Assembly: GCA_017404985.1 (NCBI GenBank)
Contig: JAFRBK010000014.1
Location: 35,685-99,684 of the forward strand
Source of the DNA: Clostridia bacterium
GTDB lineage: Bacteria > Bacillota > Clostridia > Christensenellales > Aristaeellaceae
Reading direction: 5' to 3'
DNA length: 64,000 nt
Shown here piece by piece: positions 9,076 to 17,867 of this stretch (positions within the stretch are counted from its first letter, which is position 1; each line of letters begins with the position of its first letter). The notes under the pieces were generated by a model. That model made no database searches. It was not told the origin of the DNA and saw only the letters and a program-made list of their open reading frames with translations. Position numbers and translations under genes: made by a program.

Positions 9076-9091
9076 GATAAACCCCTCCGGT

Positions 9092-10210
9092 TTATTGTTT
9101 CACTTGATAGAATTTTCCGGGCATTGATTCCACCAGGCCTTTGATCTGCATCATGGTCAGATGGCTCAACAGCCCTGCTGCATCCAGCCCTGTTTTGTCC
9201 ACCAGCTGGTCAAATCCAAGCGCTCCGGGGCGCAAAGCCGAAAGAATGCGCTTCTCGGTTTCTGTCAGATTCGCCTCCGCAGTTGAACAATCGATATTTT
9301 GCCCTACATTCCTTTTATTGTCAAGCCACTTCATATCCTCCAGAATATCTTCCGCTTTCGTGAAGTAGATCGCGCCTTCCCGAAGCAGAAGGTGATTGGC
9401 CGAGCAGAGTTCGGATTGCGGGTCTCCCGGATAAACAAAAACATCCCGATTCTGCTCCGCCGCATGATTCACCGTAGTCATGCTCCCGCTGTGAATTTGT
9501 GCCTCCATCAGAACAACCGCATCGCTTAAACCGCTGATAATCCGGTTTCTGACCGGAAAATGGGGACCAAGCGGTTTTTCATCCAGAATGTATTCACTGA
9601 TCATGACGCCGCCCCTGTCCAGGACTTTTTTCTTCAGGTCTGCATTCTCGGCCGGATAATTGAAATTCAGGCCGCAGCCAAGAACCGCTGCGGTCGGGCT
9701 TGGCCCGTTCAGGCATCCTTTGTGTGCGCTGGTATCGATTCCGTAGGCAAACCCGCTGACGATCCGTACGCCGGCATGGCTCAGGTCGCAGGCAATTTTT
9801 TCCGTTGCCTGAAGCCCCGCGTATGAAGCCCTTCTGCTGCCGACCATAGCCAGGCACTTTCCCGTAAGCGCTGAAAGGTCGCCCTGATAGAACAGAATCG
9901 CCGGAGGGGCCGGAATGTTTTTGATTCTTTCCGGATAATCCTCATCCACGATGGTGACTGCGTGAATTCCGAATTGCCTGATCCGTGCGTCCCAGCCGCT
10001 GTTCTTGATCTCATCGAACCGGCGCTTAAGCAGGGAAAGCTCCCTTTCATTCAGCAGCGGCAAAAATGGTTCCCTTTGCTGCTGCCAGCCTTCCGCGACG
10101 GCTTCAGGGCTTCCAAACTGTTCCAGCAGGAGCCGCATTTTGTCCGGCTGGATTCCTGTCGACGCCAGCCACATGGACAGCAGTTCCGTTGAGAAATCAT
10201 TCGTTCCCAT
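9092..10210 (-). CDS. dprA: DNA processing protein DprA (Smf)
   Basis: A 372-residue protein with an N-terminal helix-hairpin-like region. A Rossmann domain then carries MVGSRRASYAGLQAT and SGFAYGIDTSAHKGCL, and it ends in a winged-helix-like domain with ILSALRPGALGFDQLVDKTGL. DprA protects incoming single-stranded DNA and loads RecA during natural transformation. The ComM/YifB gene lies 2 bases upstream, so two transformation-related genes sit together, but no uptake machinery is in the window. The ATG at 10210 is followed by GTNDFSTELL. Confidence 0.94.
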   Translation of the reverse strand: MGTNDFSTELLSMWLASTGIQPDKMRLLLEQFGSPEAVAEGWQQQREPFLPLLNERELSLLKRRFDEIKNSGWDARIRQFGIHAVTIVDEDYPERIKNIPAPPAILFYQGDLSALTGKCLAMVGSRRASYAGLQATEKIACDLSHAGVRIVSGFAYGIDTSAHKGCLNGPSPTAAVLGCGLNFNYPAENADLKKKVLDRGGVMISEYILDEKPLGPHFPVRNRIISGLSDAVVLMEAQIHSGSMTTVNHAAEQNRDVFVYPGDPQSELCSANHLLLREGAIYFTKAEDILEDMKWLDNKRNVGQNIDCSTAEANLTETEKRILSALRPGALGFDQLVDKTGLDAAGLLSHLTMMQIKGLVESMPGKFYQVKQ

Positions 10211-10212
10211 GG

Positions 10213-11763
10213 TTATCTCCAGTATTTCTGATCCAGTTCACGATACTGAATCGCTTCTGCAATATGATGCACCCGGATTTTTTCCTGCTTTTCCAGATCC
10301 GCAATAGTTCTTGCCACTTTCAGAATCCGGTTGTAGGCCCTCATGCTCATATTCATGGTTTCAACTGCGTTGTGAAGCAGCATTTCTGCCTCCGGATCAA
10401 GGATGCAGTATTGCCGGATTCCTTTTCCGTCCAGCTGTGAATTGCAATGGATGGAAGTACCGCGATACCGGTTCAGCTGCAGTTTTCTCGCTTCTGTTAC
10501 CCGTAAGCAGATGGTTTCCGAGGATTCCGCCGGCCGGCTGTTCCGGATTTCCTGCACGGGAACAGCATCCACTTCGATCTGGATGTCGATCCGGTCCAGC
10601 AGGGGCCCGGAAATCCTGTCCAGATACCGCCTGATTTCCTGGGTAGTGCAGCGGCAGTTTTTTCTGCTGCTGCCGAAATAACCGCACGGGCACGGATTCA
10701 TGGCAGCGACCAGCATGAAAGAGGACTGATAAACGGCCTGGCGCCGCACACGGCTGACTGTTACGAAGCCATCCTCCAACGGCTGGCGCAACGCCTCCAG
10801 GGATGCACGGCTGAATTCCGGCAGTTCATCCAGGAACAGCACCCCGTTATGGGCCAGGGAAACCTCGCCGGGAGTCGCGTCTGGGCCGCCGCCGATCAGG
10901 CTGGCCACCGATGCGCTGTGATGCGGCGCGCAAAACGGCCTTTCCACCATGAGCCCCGAATCGGCGGAAAGCCGGCCGCAAATGGAATGCAACCGGGTTG
11001 TTTCTAGTGATTCGGAAAAGCTGAGGGGCGGAAGAATGCCGGGAAGCGCACGGGCCAGCATTGTTTTGCCGCTTCCCGGAACGCCTACCATCATTAAATT
11101 GTGGCCGCCGGCTGCAGCTACTTCCAGGGCCCTTCTGGCTGCCTGCTGGCCCCTGATCTGTGACATATTGACGCTGCAGTGAAAACCCCTGATCAGGTGA
11201 TCATAGGAAATGGTTTTCTGTGGTTGGATTGTTTTCTTGCCTTCCAGATGAAGGATGACCTCTTCCAGCCTTTGCGCGGGGAAAACTTCCATCTCCTCAA
11301 TGCACGCAACTTCTTTGGCATTCCCGGCGGGAATAATCACTTTTCTGATCCCGTATTCTTTCGCGCTGATGACCATTGGCAGAACGCCGCTGATGGGTTG
11401 AATCAAACCATCCAGGCTCAGTTCGCCGAACATGGCAATTTCGTCCATCCGTATACCGGGATCGGGAACCATTTCACCCGAAGCCAGCAGAATGCCGATG
11501 GCAATCGGCAGGTCAAAGGAAGGGCCTTCCTTCTTTGTATCAGCGGGAGCAAGGTTGATGGTAATCCGCCTGGGCTGCATCTGCCTTCCGCTGTTGATAA
11601 TCGCCGCATTAACCCGGTCCTTGCTTTCGCGCACCGAGGTATCCGGAAGGCCGATGATTTCCATCCCCGGAATCCCGTTTATGCCGAACACTTCAACAGT
11701 GACAGGGAATCCGTTCACCCCGTTGATTCCGAAGCTCAGAGTTTTGGCCATGATTTCGTTCAT
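10213..11763 (-). CDS. comM: YifB/ComM family Mg-chelatase-like AAA+ ATPase
   Basis: A 516-residue protein with a Lon-protease-like N-terminal domain (about 1-170). A Mg-chelatase-type AAA+ core follows, with Walker A GVPGSGKTML, Walker B GVLFLDELPEFSR and FMLVAAMNPCPCGY. The C-terminal domain ends in IADLEKQEKIRVHHIAEAIQYR. In Gram-negative bacteria ComM is a helicase that promotes branch migration during transformation; the role in Clostridia is less certain. The ATG at 11763 has GGAGG 6 bases upstream. A second ATG four codons later is an alternative. The neighbour dprA follows after 2 bases. Confidence 0.93.
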   Translation of the reverse strand: MNEIMAKTLSFGINGVNGFPVTVEVFGINGIPGMEIIGLPDTSVRESKDRVNAAIINSGRQMQPRRITINLAPADTKKEGPSFDLPIAIGILLASGEMVPDPGIRMDEIAMFGELSLDGLIQPISGVLPMVISAKEYGIRKVIIPAGNAKEVACIEEMEVFPAQRLEEVILHLEGKKTIQPQKTISYDHLIRGFHCSVNMSQIRGQQAARRALEVAAAGGHNLMMVGVPGSGKTMLARALPGILPPLSFSESLETTRLHSICGRLSADSGLMVERPFCAPHHSASVASLIGGGPDATPGEVSLAHNGVLFLDELPEFSRASLEALRQPLEDGFVTVSRVRRQAVYQSSFMLVAAMNPCPCGYFGSSRKNCRCTTQEIRRYLDRISGPLLDRIDIQIEVDAVPVQEIRNSRPAESSETICLRVTEARKLQLNRYRGTSIHCNSQLDGKGIRQYCILDPEAEMLLHNAVETMNMSMRAYNRILKVARTIADLEKQEKIRVHHIAEAIQYRELDQKYWR

Positions 11764-11804
11764 ATGGTTCCTCCGCTGACTGTTTCGGGACTGTGGGTCC
11801 GGTT

Positions 11805-14800
11805 CTAATACCAGATTTTCAGAAGATCCTTCCCAATATTCATCCAGTCAACAGGGCTTGCAATCCCGCTGGCATACGGAAGGAAGATAATGAATGCCGC
11901 GGCTGCCGCCAGGATGATTCCTGCCGCGATCCACTGCTGCCATCTTTGCATGACTGCCGGCAGATCATAAACAAACAGTACAATGCTGAGAATGATAAAG
12001 GGCACGCTGGCAAAATAATGGTAAATATAGGTTCCCCGAGGCACCAGCACCCATGGCAGATACTGGGCCAGCAACCCAATGAAGAGGAACAGATAGGAAG
12101 TATCAAACGGCGGAAACGCACGCTTTTCAAAATTGTCCTGCCCGGTGGAGCCGCGGAAAAGGGAACAAATCCAGCGCCCGACGCACCAGGGCAGCGTGAA
12201 CAGCGCCCCATACCAGATCACAGGGTTTCCAAAGCAGAAGATACTGTACTGCACGTCTGAACCGGCCGGCACGTATTGTCGTGAAGCATAGTACATCGGT
12301 TTTCCGATAATCGGCCACTCCCACCAGGGCGAATAGAAAGGATGATCCATGCCCAGCCCCGGTTTGCTGTGATAGTTCAGCATGCTGATCTGGGCGTTCC
12401 AGACCGCCTGCAGGTAATCACCGAAGCCATTGATCCGCTTGTTGTATGCCATATACGGGATATAGCTCAGGAGATAGACCGCAGCAGGAACGATGATGAA
12501 AAACAGGATGCACCACAGGCACAGCACCGCCATCCGCTGCAGAACAGGATTCCCCGTCTCTGCTGTGCCGATATACCTTTCCGCTGTTTCCCGGTCCTCC
12601 GGAGCAAGCGTCCCGTCTGAAGCAGCCTCCTGCATGGCTTTCCGAAGCCTGAGATGCCGGAAACAATGGAAAAAGAACAGAACAGCCAGGCCCATTCCGG
12701 CATAAATGCCAATCCATTTGCTCGCGATGGCCAGCCCCATGAACAGGCCGCACATGGCCAGGTTAGCCAGCAGCTTTTTCAGGGGGGTTTTGACCAGGTC
12801 CATCTGGATAAAACGAAGCATGAAGAAATAGGAAAAAAGAATAAACAACACCGGGAAGCTGTCGATCGTTGCAATCTGCGTCTGGGTCAGATGCTGGCAG
12901 TCCAGCGCAAACAGGGCGGCAGCCAGCGCTCCGCACCAGGTATTTTTCGTCAGCTGCTTTGCGACCAGATAGATGGCGGGCAGCATCAGAATGCCGGCCA
13001 TCGCGCCGGCGAAGCGCCAGCCGAAAGGCGTCATTCCGAAGATGGCCACCGCCCAGCTCATCAGGACTTTGCCAAGCGGCGGATGGCTTGTTTCATAGGG
13101 AACGGTCCCTTTCAGGAATTCATATGCTGTTCTGGCGTGATAGATTTCGTCGAAGTATGTGCTGTTCCACCAGCTTGGTTCGGCCCGGTCCGTCGCGCTT
13201 TTGCCGAAAAACCCGGGCAGGTTTTCAAGCGTGTCCTGTTCGTCCAGCAGGGCAGCAGGATCCGAATACAGGGAGGAGTCGGTTTCTCCGCCGCTGTGGG
13301 AAACAATCACCGCCGGTATTGTTTCCCCGTCTCCGTCCCTGAAAATGATTTCGTTCAGTTTCAGGTTGATCTGATTGGCCGTCAGGCGAATATAACGGCC
13401 GGAGAAATGAACGATGTTGCCTTCCCCGGAACTGTAAAAAGTACGGGTTCCGTCGCTGCTTTCGATGGAATTGGTCACATATTTCCATTTCCAGCATTGC
13501 CCCTCACTCATTTCCGCCCATATTTCATCAGACCAGGTTTCTCCGTCATCGCTTTCTTCAAAGGCAAAATCATTCCGGCTGACCTGGCCGAAATACAGAA
13601 TGGTGGTATTGCCGCCGCGATCTCCGAGGTCAAACACAATGCTTTCATCATATTCGCTGGATGTCCAGACCGTCTGCGGCGCTTTGGTGCTTCCGAGCGT
13701 CAGCAGGCTGAATACGGCAAAGGCAGACGTGATTCCCAGCATCAGCACCGTATCCTTCCAGGTCCATCTGAGCCGTGAATCCGGGCGGAAGCGGAACGGC
13801 GACAGGCGTTGATCATTCTTTGATCCTGATGTAGACGTTACGGGAATCTCCGCCGGCAATTCCTGTCTGATCAGCTTCCCGGCCAAAACAACCGCCATGC
13901 AGGCGCCAACCGTATTCACCGCCGCCAGAAGATCGGCAAGCCATACGGTGTCCTGATTCAGATGCCCTAACGAGGCGCCGAGCCGGATGCTGTTGTCCAG
14001 CACAATCCCCTCATTCACGAAAACAGTCACGCTGAATAAACCAAGAAGGTAAAGAATCCTCCTGTCCCCCGTCTTTCCCCAGGCCAGCAGCAGCAAAAAC
14101 AGCGCAGGGAAAATATACCGTTCATGCATTTTGATTCCGAATACATACAGCAGAATGAACAGCAAAGCGCCGAAATACGGAACCAATGCAAGGTTATCGC
14201 TGTGCAGGTACAGCAGCAGAACAATGATAAAGGCAAAAGCCATTGCACCGATTCCGGCCAGGCTCCAGCTTGCGCCGAAAACAGCGCAGCCCAGTTCATA
14301 AAGGACATAGATGCCGATCAGGCATTCTTCCGGAATGAGATATTTATTCTTTCTGTCATGGAAACGCCACCAGATGCCAAACAGAACCCCAAGCACAGCC
14401 AGGCAGACCGTCGGCAGAATGCCTGCAGCCATTTGAGTTTTGACCCAGTTTCCCCCCATCAGGTATTCGAAGTTTGCGGTATTGATGGTTGCATAGGGAT
14501 AGGAACCGAGTGTGTCTGAGTAAAGGGTAATCAGCCAGTCTGCCGGCTGTTTGACCGTGAACGGAATGATGCATACAGCCATGACGGCCAGGGAAATGCC
14601 GCAGGCCAGCAGCATCCTTTTCCGGTTTTCCGGTTCCTTCACAAAAAGCCTCAGGAAGCAGCAAAGCCCCAGCGGCCCAAGCATCAGCGCCTGCGGTTTG
14701 ACGAGCACTGCGACCACATAAACCGGCAAAGCAGCGAGCCATTGCTTACGGGTCACAAAGATCGCCGTAGCCATCAGCAGCAGGCACAGCACGCTGTCCA

Positions 14801-15974
14801 TCTGCCCCCAGGCTGCGCTGTTCAGAATGGTTGCCGGATTCAGGCTGAAAAAAGCCGCAACAAGGGCCGCCCATTTCGGGTGGATGTTTTTCTGATCCTT
14901 TACCATCTCATACAGGATCCAGCATGCGGCCAAATCGCAGAGGTTGGGAACCGCCCTGTAAATGATCCTGACCCCCTCAGCCCGGGCGCCGAACCATTCG
15001 CACAGTTTCGCGTTCAGCCCCAGCACATAGAGATACAGCGGAGGATAATCGCAAAATGAGGTCGTCTGATAAAACTCCGCAGGACCTGCAGCCGACATCG
15101 TCCGCCCCCAGCTTGTAAAGCAGTTGACATCCACACTGTATCCTTCCACCCGCGCCGATACGATGATGCGGATGATTGCGGAAATCCCCAGGATGATGAA
15201 AAGCCACAGCCGTTCCGGGTGCTTTTTCTCCTCTTTTCTGAAAACAGCGCCGTCCCTCAGGTAGCGAATCATTAAAAACCCGGCAAGCAGATACAGCACC
15301 CCGATGATTCCCAGCCAGGGCCTGATGGTTTTCGTATTTTCCTCGTCATCAATAACATCAGCTTCCGGTTCAGAGATTTTAAACCAGAGTGAAGCCGTGT
15401 CGTCCCCCGGAACCTCCTGAACCTTCTCCACCTTCAGATTCCGAAAACACGCCCTGCCCTTGCTCATGCCGCTGTATCCGCCGAGCCGTGCAAACAAGGT
15501 TACGCTGTACTGGTCCGGCCCTGTTTCCCCGTACCATTCAACCGTTTCCCATTCCCCATGCGTATCAAAAAGTTCCCTGCTGAAAGCATATAACCCTTCC
15601 ACGCTGAGATTGGCGCCATGGCCCTCATCGATCCCGTCCGCCAGGATCTCTCCGCTGAAGCAGTACAGGGATTCCGGTTCGACATCCACATACTGGGCAA
15701 ACCTGGCGTCATTCTGCCCCAGGTTTTTTATTTCGGCATAGGCGCTGCCGTCTTCGCCTTTCTGCACCGAAAAAATCGTATAGCCCTCGTCAGCAATATA
15801 GGCATCTGTAAACCATCCGTCCGGATCGCCGTCGACGACCGGCCCTGAAAAATCGCTGTTGTACAGCAAATTGCTGTTTTCGCTGTCTTCCGAAAAGCAG
15901 GCTGAACCAAGGCAAAAAAAGCACAATATTGCCATCAGGGTCATGGTTATGGCCTTGATTGTGCTTCGTTTCAT
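11805..15974 (-). CDS. Very large membrane protein with two fused GT-C glycosyltransferase modules
   Basis: The protein has 1389 residues. The ATG at 15974 is chosen because an AGGAGG box 9 bases upstream lies inside the longer open frame. Order of parts: signal peptide (1-28); beta-sandwich carbohydrate-binding-like domain with GPVVDGDPDGWFTDAY (30-185); a first multi-membrane GT-C module (about 215-730) with FCDYPPLYLYVLGL and WGQMDSVLCLLL; a second discoidin-like domain (about 760-900) with FDLGDRGGNTTILYFGQ. The last part is a GT39-like protein-mannosyltransferase module (about 910-1389) with YFDEIYHARTAYEFL and ETSHPPLGKVL. Both modules should use polyprenyl-phosphate sugars and act on the outer membrane face. 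Acceptors are unknown. It sits inside an otherwise housekeeping run between yraN and comM. Confidence 0.85.
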   Translation of the reverse strand: MKRSTIKAITMTLMAILCFFCLGSACFSEDSENSNLLYNSDFSGPVVDGDPDGWFTDAYIADEGYTIFSVQKGEDGSAYAEIKNLGQNDARFAQYVDVEPESLYCFSGEILADGIDEGHGANLSVEGLYAFSRELFDTHGEWETVEWYGETGPDQYSVTLFARLGGYSGMSKGRACFRNLKVEKVQEVPGDDTASLWFKISEPEADVIDDEENTKTIRPWLGIIGVLYLLAGFLMIRYLRDGAVFRKEEKKHPERLWLFIILGISAIIRIIVSARVEGYSVDVNCFTSWGRTMSAAGPAEFYQTTSFCDYPPLYLYVLGLNAKLCEWFGARAEGVRIIYRAVPNLCDLAACWILYEMVKDQKNIHPKWAALVAAFFSLNPATILNSAAWGQMDSVLCLLLMATAIFVTRKQWLAALPVYVVAVLVKPQALMLGPLGLCCFLRLFVKEPENRKRMLLACGISLAVMAVCIIPFTVKQPADWLITLYSDTLGSYPYATINTANFEYLMGGNWVKTQMAAGILPTVCLAVLGVLFGIWWRFHDRKNKYLIPEECLIGIYVLYELGCAVFGASWSLAGIGAMAFAFIIVLLLYLHSDNLALVPYFGALLFILLYVFGIKMHERYIFPALFLLLLAWGKTGDRRILYLLGLFSVTVFVNEGIVLDNSIRLGASLGHLNQDTVWLADLLAAVNTVGACMAVVLAGKLIRQELPAEIPVTSTSGSKNDQRLSPFRFRPDSRLRWTWKDTVLMLGITSAFAVFSLLTLGSTKAPQTVWTSSEYDESIVFDLGDRGGNTTILYFGQVSRNDFAFEESDDGETWSDEIWAEMSEGQCWKWKYVTNSIESSDGTRTFYSSGEGNIVHFSGRYIRLTANQINLKLNEIIFRDGDGETIPAVIVSHSGGETDSSLYSDPAALLDEQDTLENLPGFFGKSATDRAEPSWWNSTYFDEIYHARTAYEFLKGTVPYETSHPPLGKVLMSWAVAIFGMTPFGWRFAGAMAGILMLPAIYLVAKQLTKNTWCGALAAALFALDCQHLTQTQIATIDSFPVLFILFSYFFMLRFIQMDLVKTPLKKLLANLAMCGLFMGLAIASKWIGIYAGMGLAVLFFFHCFRHLRLRKAMQEAASDGTLAPEDRETAERYIGTAETGNPVLQRMAVLCLWCILFFIIVPAAVYLLSYIPYMAYNKRINGFGDYLQAVWNAQISMLNYHSKPGLGMDHPFYSPWWEWPIIGKPMYYASRQYVPAGSDVQYSIFCFGNPVIWYGALFTLPWCVGRWICSLFRGSTGQDNFEKRAFPPFDTSYLFLFIGLLAQYLPWVLVPRGTYIYHYFASVPFIILSIVLFVYDLPAVMQRWQQWIAAGIILAAAAAFIIFLPYASGIASPVDWMNIGKDLLKIWY

Positions 15975-15988
15975 AAACCGTTTCCTCC

Positions 15989-16357
15989 TCAATGAAAAAA
16001 CATAGTGCCGGATGGCTGAAATGCATTTGGCACATGAATCACAGCGTCTGTTCCGATTTCAACAATATCAAAACGCACAGCGGTATTCAGTTTCTTTTCT
16101 TCCATCAGGTATAACGTTGCAGCCCTGAAAATCCGCATCTGCTTTTTTCTGTCGACGGCCAATAGCCCCTGCCCCGGCCCGGCTTTTTTCCTTGTCTTGA
16201 CTTCAACAAACACGATGGTCTCCCGGTCTTTCATGACCAGGTCGATTTCCCCGCATTTATTCCGATACCGGCGAAGCAGGCAAACCATGCCTTTTCCTTC
16301 CAGAAAGCGTTCGGCGGTTTCTTCCCCGGCCAGGCCGGTCTCATATGTCTGTTTCAT
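15989..16357 (-). CDS. YraN family (UPF0102) endonuclease-like protein
   Basis: A 122-residue member of UPF0102. The restriction-endonuclease-like core is visible as ERFLEGKGM, NKCGEIDLVMKD (catalytic Asp) and IVFVEVKTRKK (ExK), then VDRKKQMRIFRAA and VRFDIVEIG. The cellular role of the family is unsettled; a nuclease role in DNA processing is proposed because it neighbours dprA, as it nearly does here. The start overlaps the rnhB stop by 4 bases, so the two are coupled. Confidence 0.93.
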   Translation of the reverse strand: MKQTYETGLAGEETAERFLEGKGMVCLLRRYRNKCGEIDLVMKDRETIVFVEVKTRKKAGPGQGLLAVDRKKQMRIFRAATLYLMEEKKLNTAVRFDIVEIGTDAVIHVPNAFQPSGTMFFH

Positions 16358-16965
16358 ATAAAATGTCCGATAAAGGAGCGCCGGTGTACCGGCGTCGGGC
16401 CCATCTTTTTCAGGGCCTCAATATGCTCCTTTGTTCCATAGCCTTTGTTTTTCGCGAATCCGTATCCGGGATACAGCCGGTCCAGTTCCTTCATTTCCCG
16501 GTCCCTTGTCACTTTCGCCACGATACTTGCAGCAGCGATGCTGTATGCTGTCGCATCTCCCTTGATAATGGAAATCTCCCGGCCGCGCAGCCCCAGCCGG
16601 CTGACAGCGTCAATCAGAAAGATGTCGGCCGGCACCTGCGCAGCGGCTTCCGCCATGGCTTCCTTAGTGGCTTCCAGAATATTGATCCTGTCAATATCGG
16701 CAGGGCTTCTTCGTCCGATGCCTACGTAAAGGGCAGATTGCATAATCTCTTCAAACACTTTTTCCCGGCGGCTCTCGCTCAGCTTTTTGCTGTCATCAAT
16801 CCATGGGATCAGCGGGCTCTCCGGCATGACGACACAGGCCGTAACCACATCGCCGGCCAGCGGGCCGCGCCCGACCTCATCCATTCCGGCCACGATGGCG
16901 CCCGGCGCCCTGTATGGTTTTTCAAATGAAAACAGCTCGGCCGCCCTGGCCATTCTGTCAATCAT
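16354..16965 (-). CDS. rnhB: Ribonuclease HII
   Basis: A 203-residue enzyme that removes single ribonucleotides and RNA from DNA. Catalytic landmarks are GMDEVGRGPLAGDVV (Asp-Glu), a DDSKKLSESRRE stretch, FLIDAVSRL (Asp), and SIVAKVTRDREM (Asp), followed by GYGFAKNKGYGTKEH. The ATG at 16965 follows AAGGAG by 10 bases. A GTG at 16995 would extend it further into rbgA. It overlaps the rbgA end by 8 bases, matching the rbgA-rnhB order in Bacillus. Confidence 0.95.
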   Translation of the reverse strand: MIDRMARAAELFSFEKPYRAPGAIVAGMDEVGRGPLAGDVVTACVVMPESPLIPWIDDSKKLSESRREKVFEEIMQSALYVGIGRRSPADIDRINILEATKEAMAEAAAQVPADIFLIDAVSRLGLRGREISIIKGDATAYSIAAASIVAKVTRDREMKELDRLYPGYGFAKNKGYGTKEHIEALKKMGPTPVHRRSFIGHFI

Positions 16966-17854
16966 CCGCGCCCGTCTCCTTTCCTGCTGCCGCACCGGAC
17001 CGGCTGCCTTCCGGGGATTCCAGGGTCACGCGCCCGATCTTTCCTTCGCGGAATTCATCCAGCACGACCCTGCAGCAGCGGTCATAATCATATTCGTTTC
17101 CCTTCAGAAGCCATCCTCTTCCGCGGCACACCGCGTCCAGCAGCTCAACACCGCCTGCATCCAGGCTTTCCAAATGGTAACGTTCCTGCAGTAGCCGGGG
17201 GGATTTTTCCTTCAGTTCCTCCAGCAGGGAAATGGTCAGGTCCGCCAGGTCCACCACCTCGTCGCTGATTGTACCGATATAGCACAGCTGCTTGGCCGCC
17301 TTCTGATCGTCGAGCCTGGGCCAGAGCAGCCCCGGCGTATCCATGAGCTCCAGATAAGGGGTAATCCGGATCATCTGATTGGAACGGGTCACGCCCGGCC
17401 TGTCGCCTGTAACAGCGATTTTATTCCCTTTCAGGCGGTTGATTACCGTGCTTTTTCCGACATTCGGCACGCCGACCACCATCGCCCGGATGGTTCGTTT
17501 GATTCCTTTCTGCTGCGCCTTCTCCTGCAGGTCTTTTGTCAGGTCGTCAATGGTATTCAAAACGTCCTTTCTGTTCATCTGCAGGCCGTTGACCATCATC
17601 GTTCTGATTCCGCTTTCCCGGAAAGACTGAAGCCACAGGCGATTCATCAGCTCGTCCGCCAGGTCGCTCTTGTTCATGAGCAGCAGGTGTTTCCGATGGC
17701 CTGCCAGCCGGATCAGGTCGGGATTCCGGCTGGAAAAAGGAAGGCGCGCATCGCAAAGCTCAATGACGAGGTCAATATTCTTCAGTTGTTCTGTAATCTG
17801 CCTTTTGGCTTTCGCCATATGTCCGGGATACCAGTTGATTCTTTGTGTTTCCAT
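16958..17854 (-). CDS. rbgA: Ribosome biogenesis GTPase RbgA (YlqF)
   Basis: A 298-residue circularly permuted GTPase. The order of motifs is G4 LLMNKSDLAD, then G1 VGVPNVGKST, then G3 LMDTPGLLWP, the hallmark of the YlqF class. It begins with INWYPGHMAKAKRQI, typical of the family. RbgA acts late in 50S subunit assembly. The C-terminal domain after 190 binds rRNA. In Bacillus it follows rplS directly; here a phosphohexomutase, DUF2461 and a GH3 glycosidase lie between. Confidence 0.96.
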   Translation of the reverse strand: METQRINWYPGHMAKAKRQITEQLKNIDLVIELCDARLPFSSRNPDLIRLAGHRKHLLLMNKSDLADELMNRLWLQSFRESGIRTMMVNGLQMNRKDVLNTIDDLTKDLQEKAQQKGIKRTIRAMVVGVPNVGKSTVINRLKGNKIAVTGDRPGVTRSNQMIRITPYLELMDTPGLLWPRLDDQKAAKQLCYIGTISDEVVDLADLTISLLEELKEKSPRLLQERYHLESLDAGGVELLDAVCRGRGWLLKGNEYDYDRCCRVVLDEFREGKIGRVTLESPEGSRSGAAAGKETGADD

Positions 17855-17867
17855 TCAGCTACTCTTT

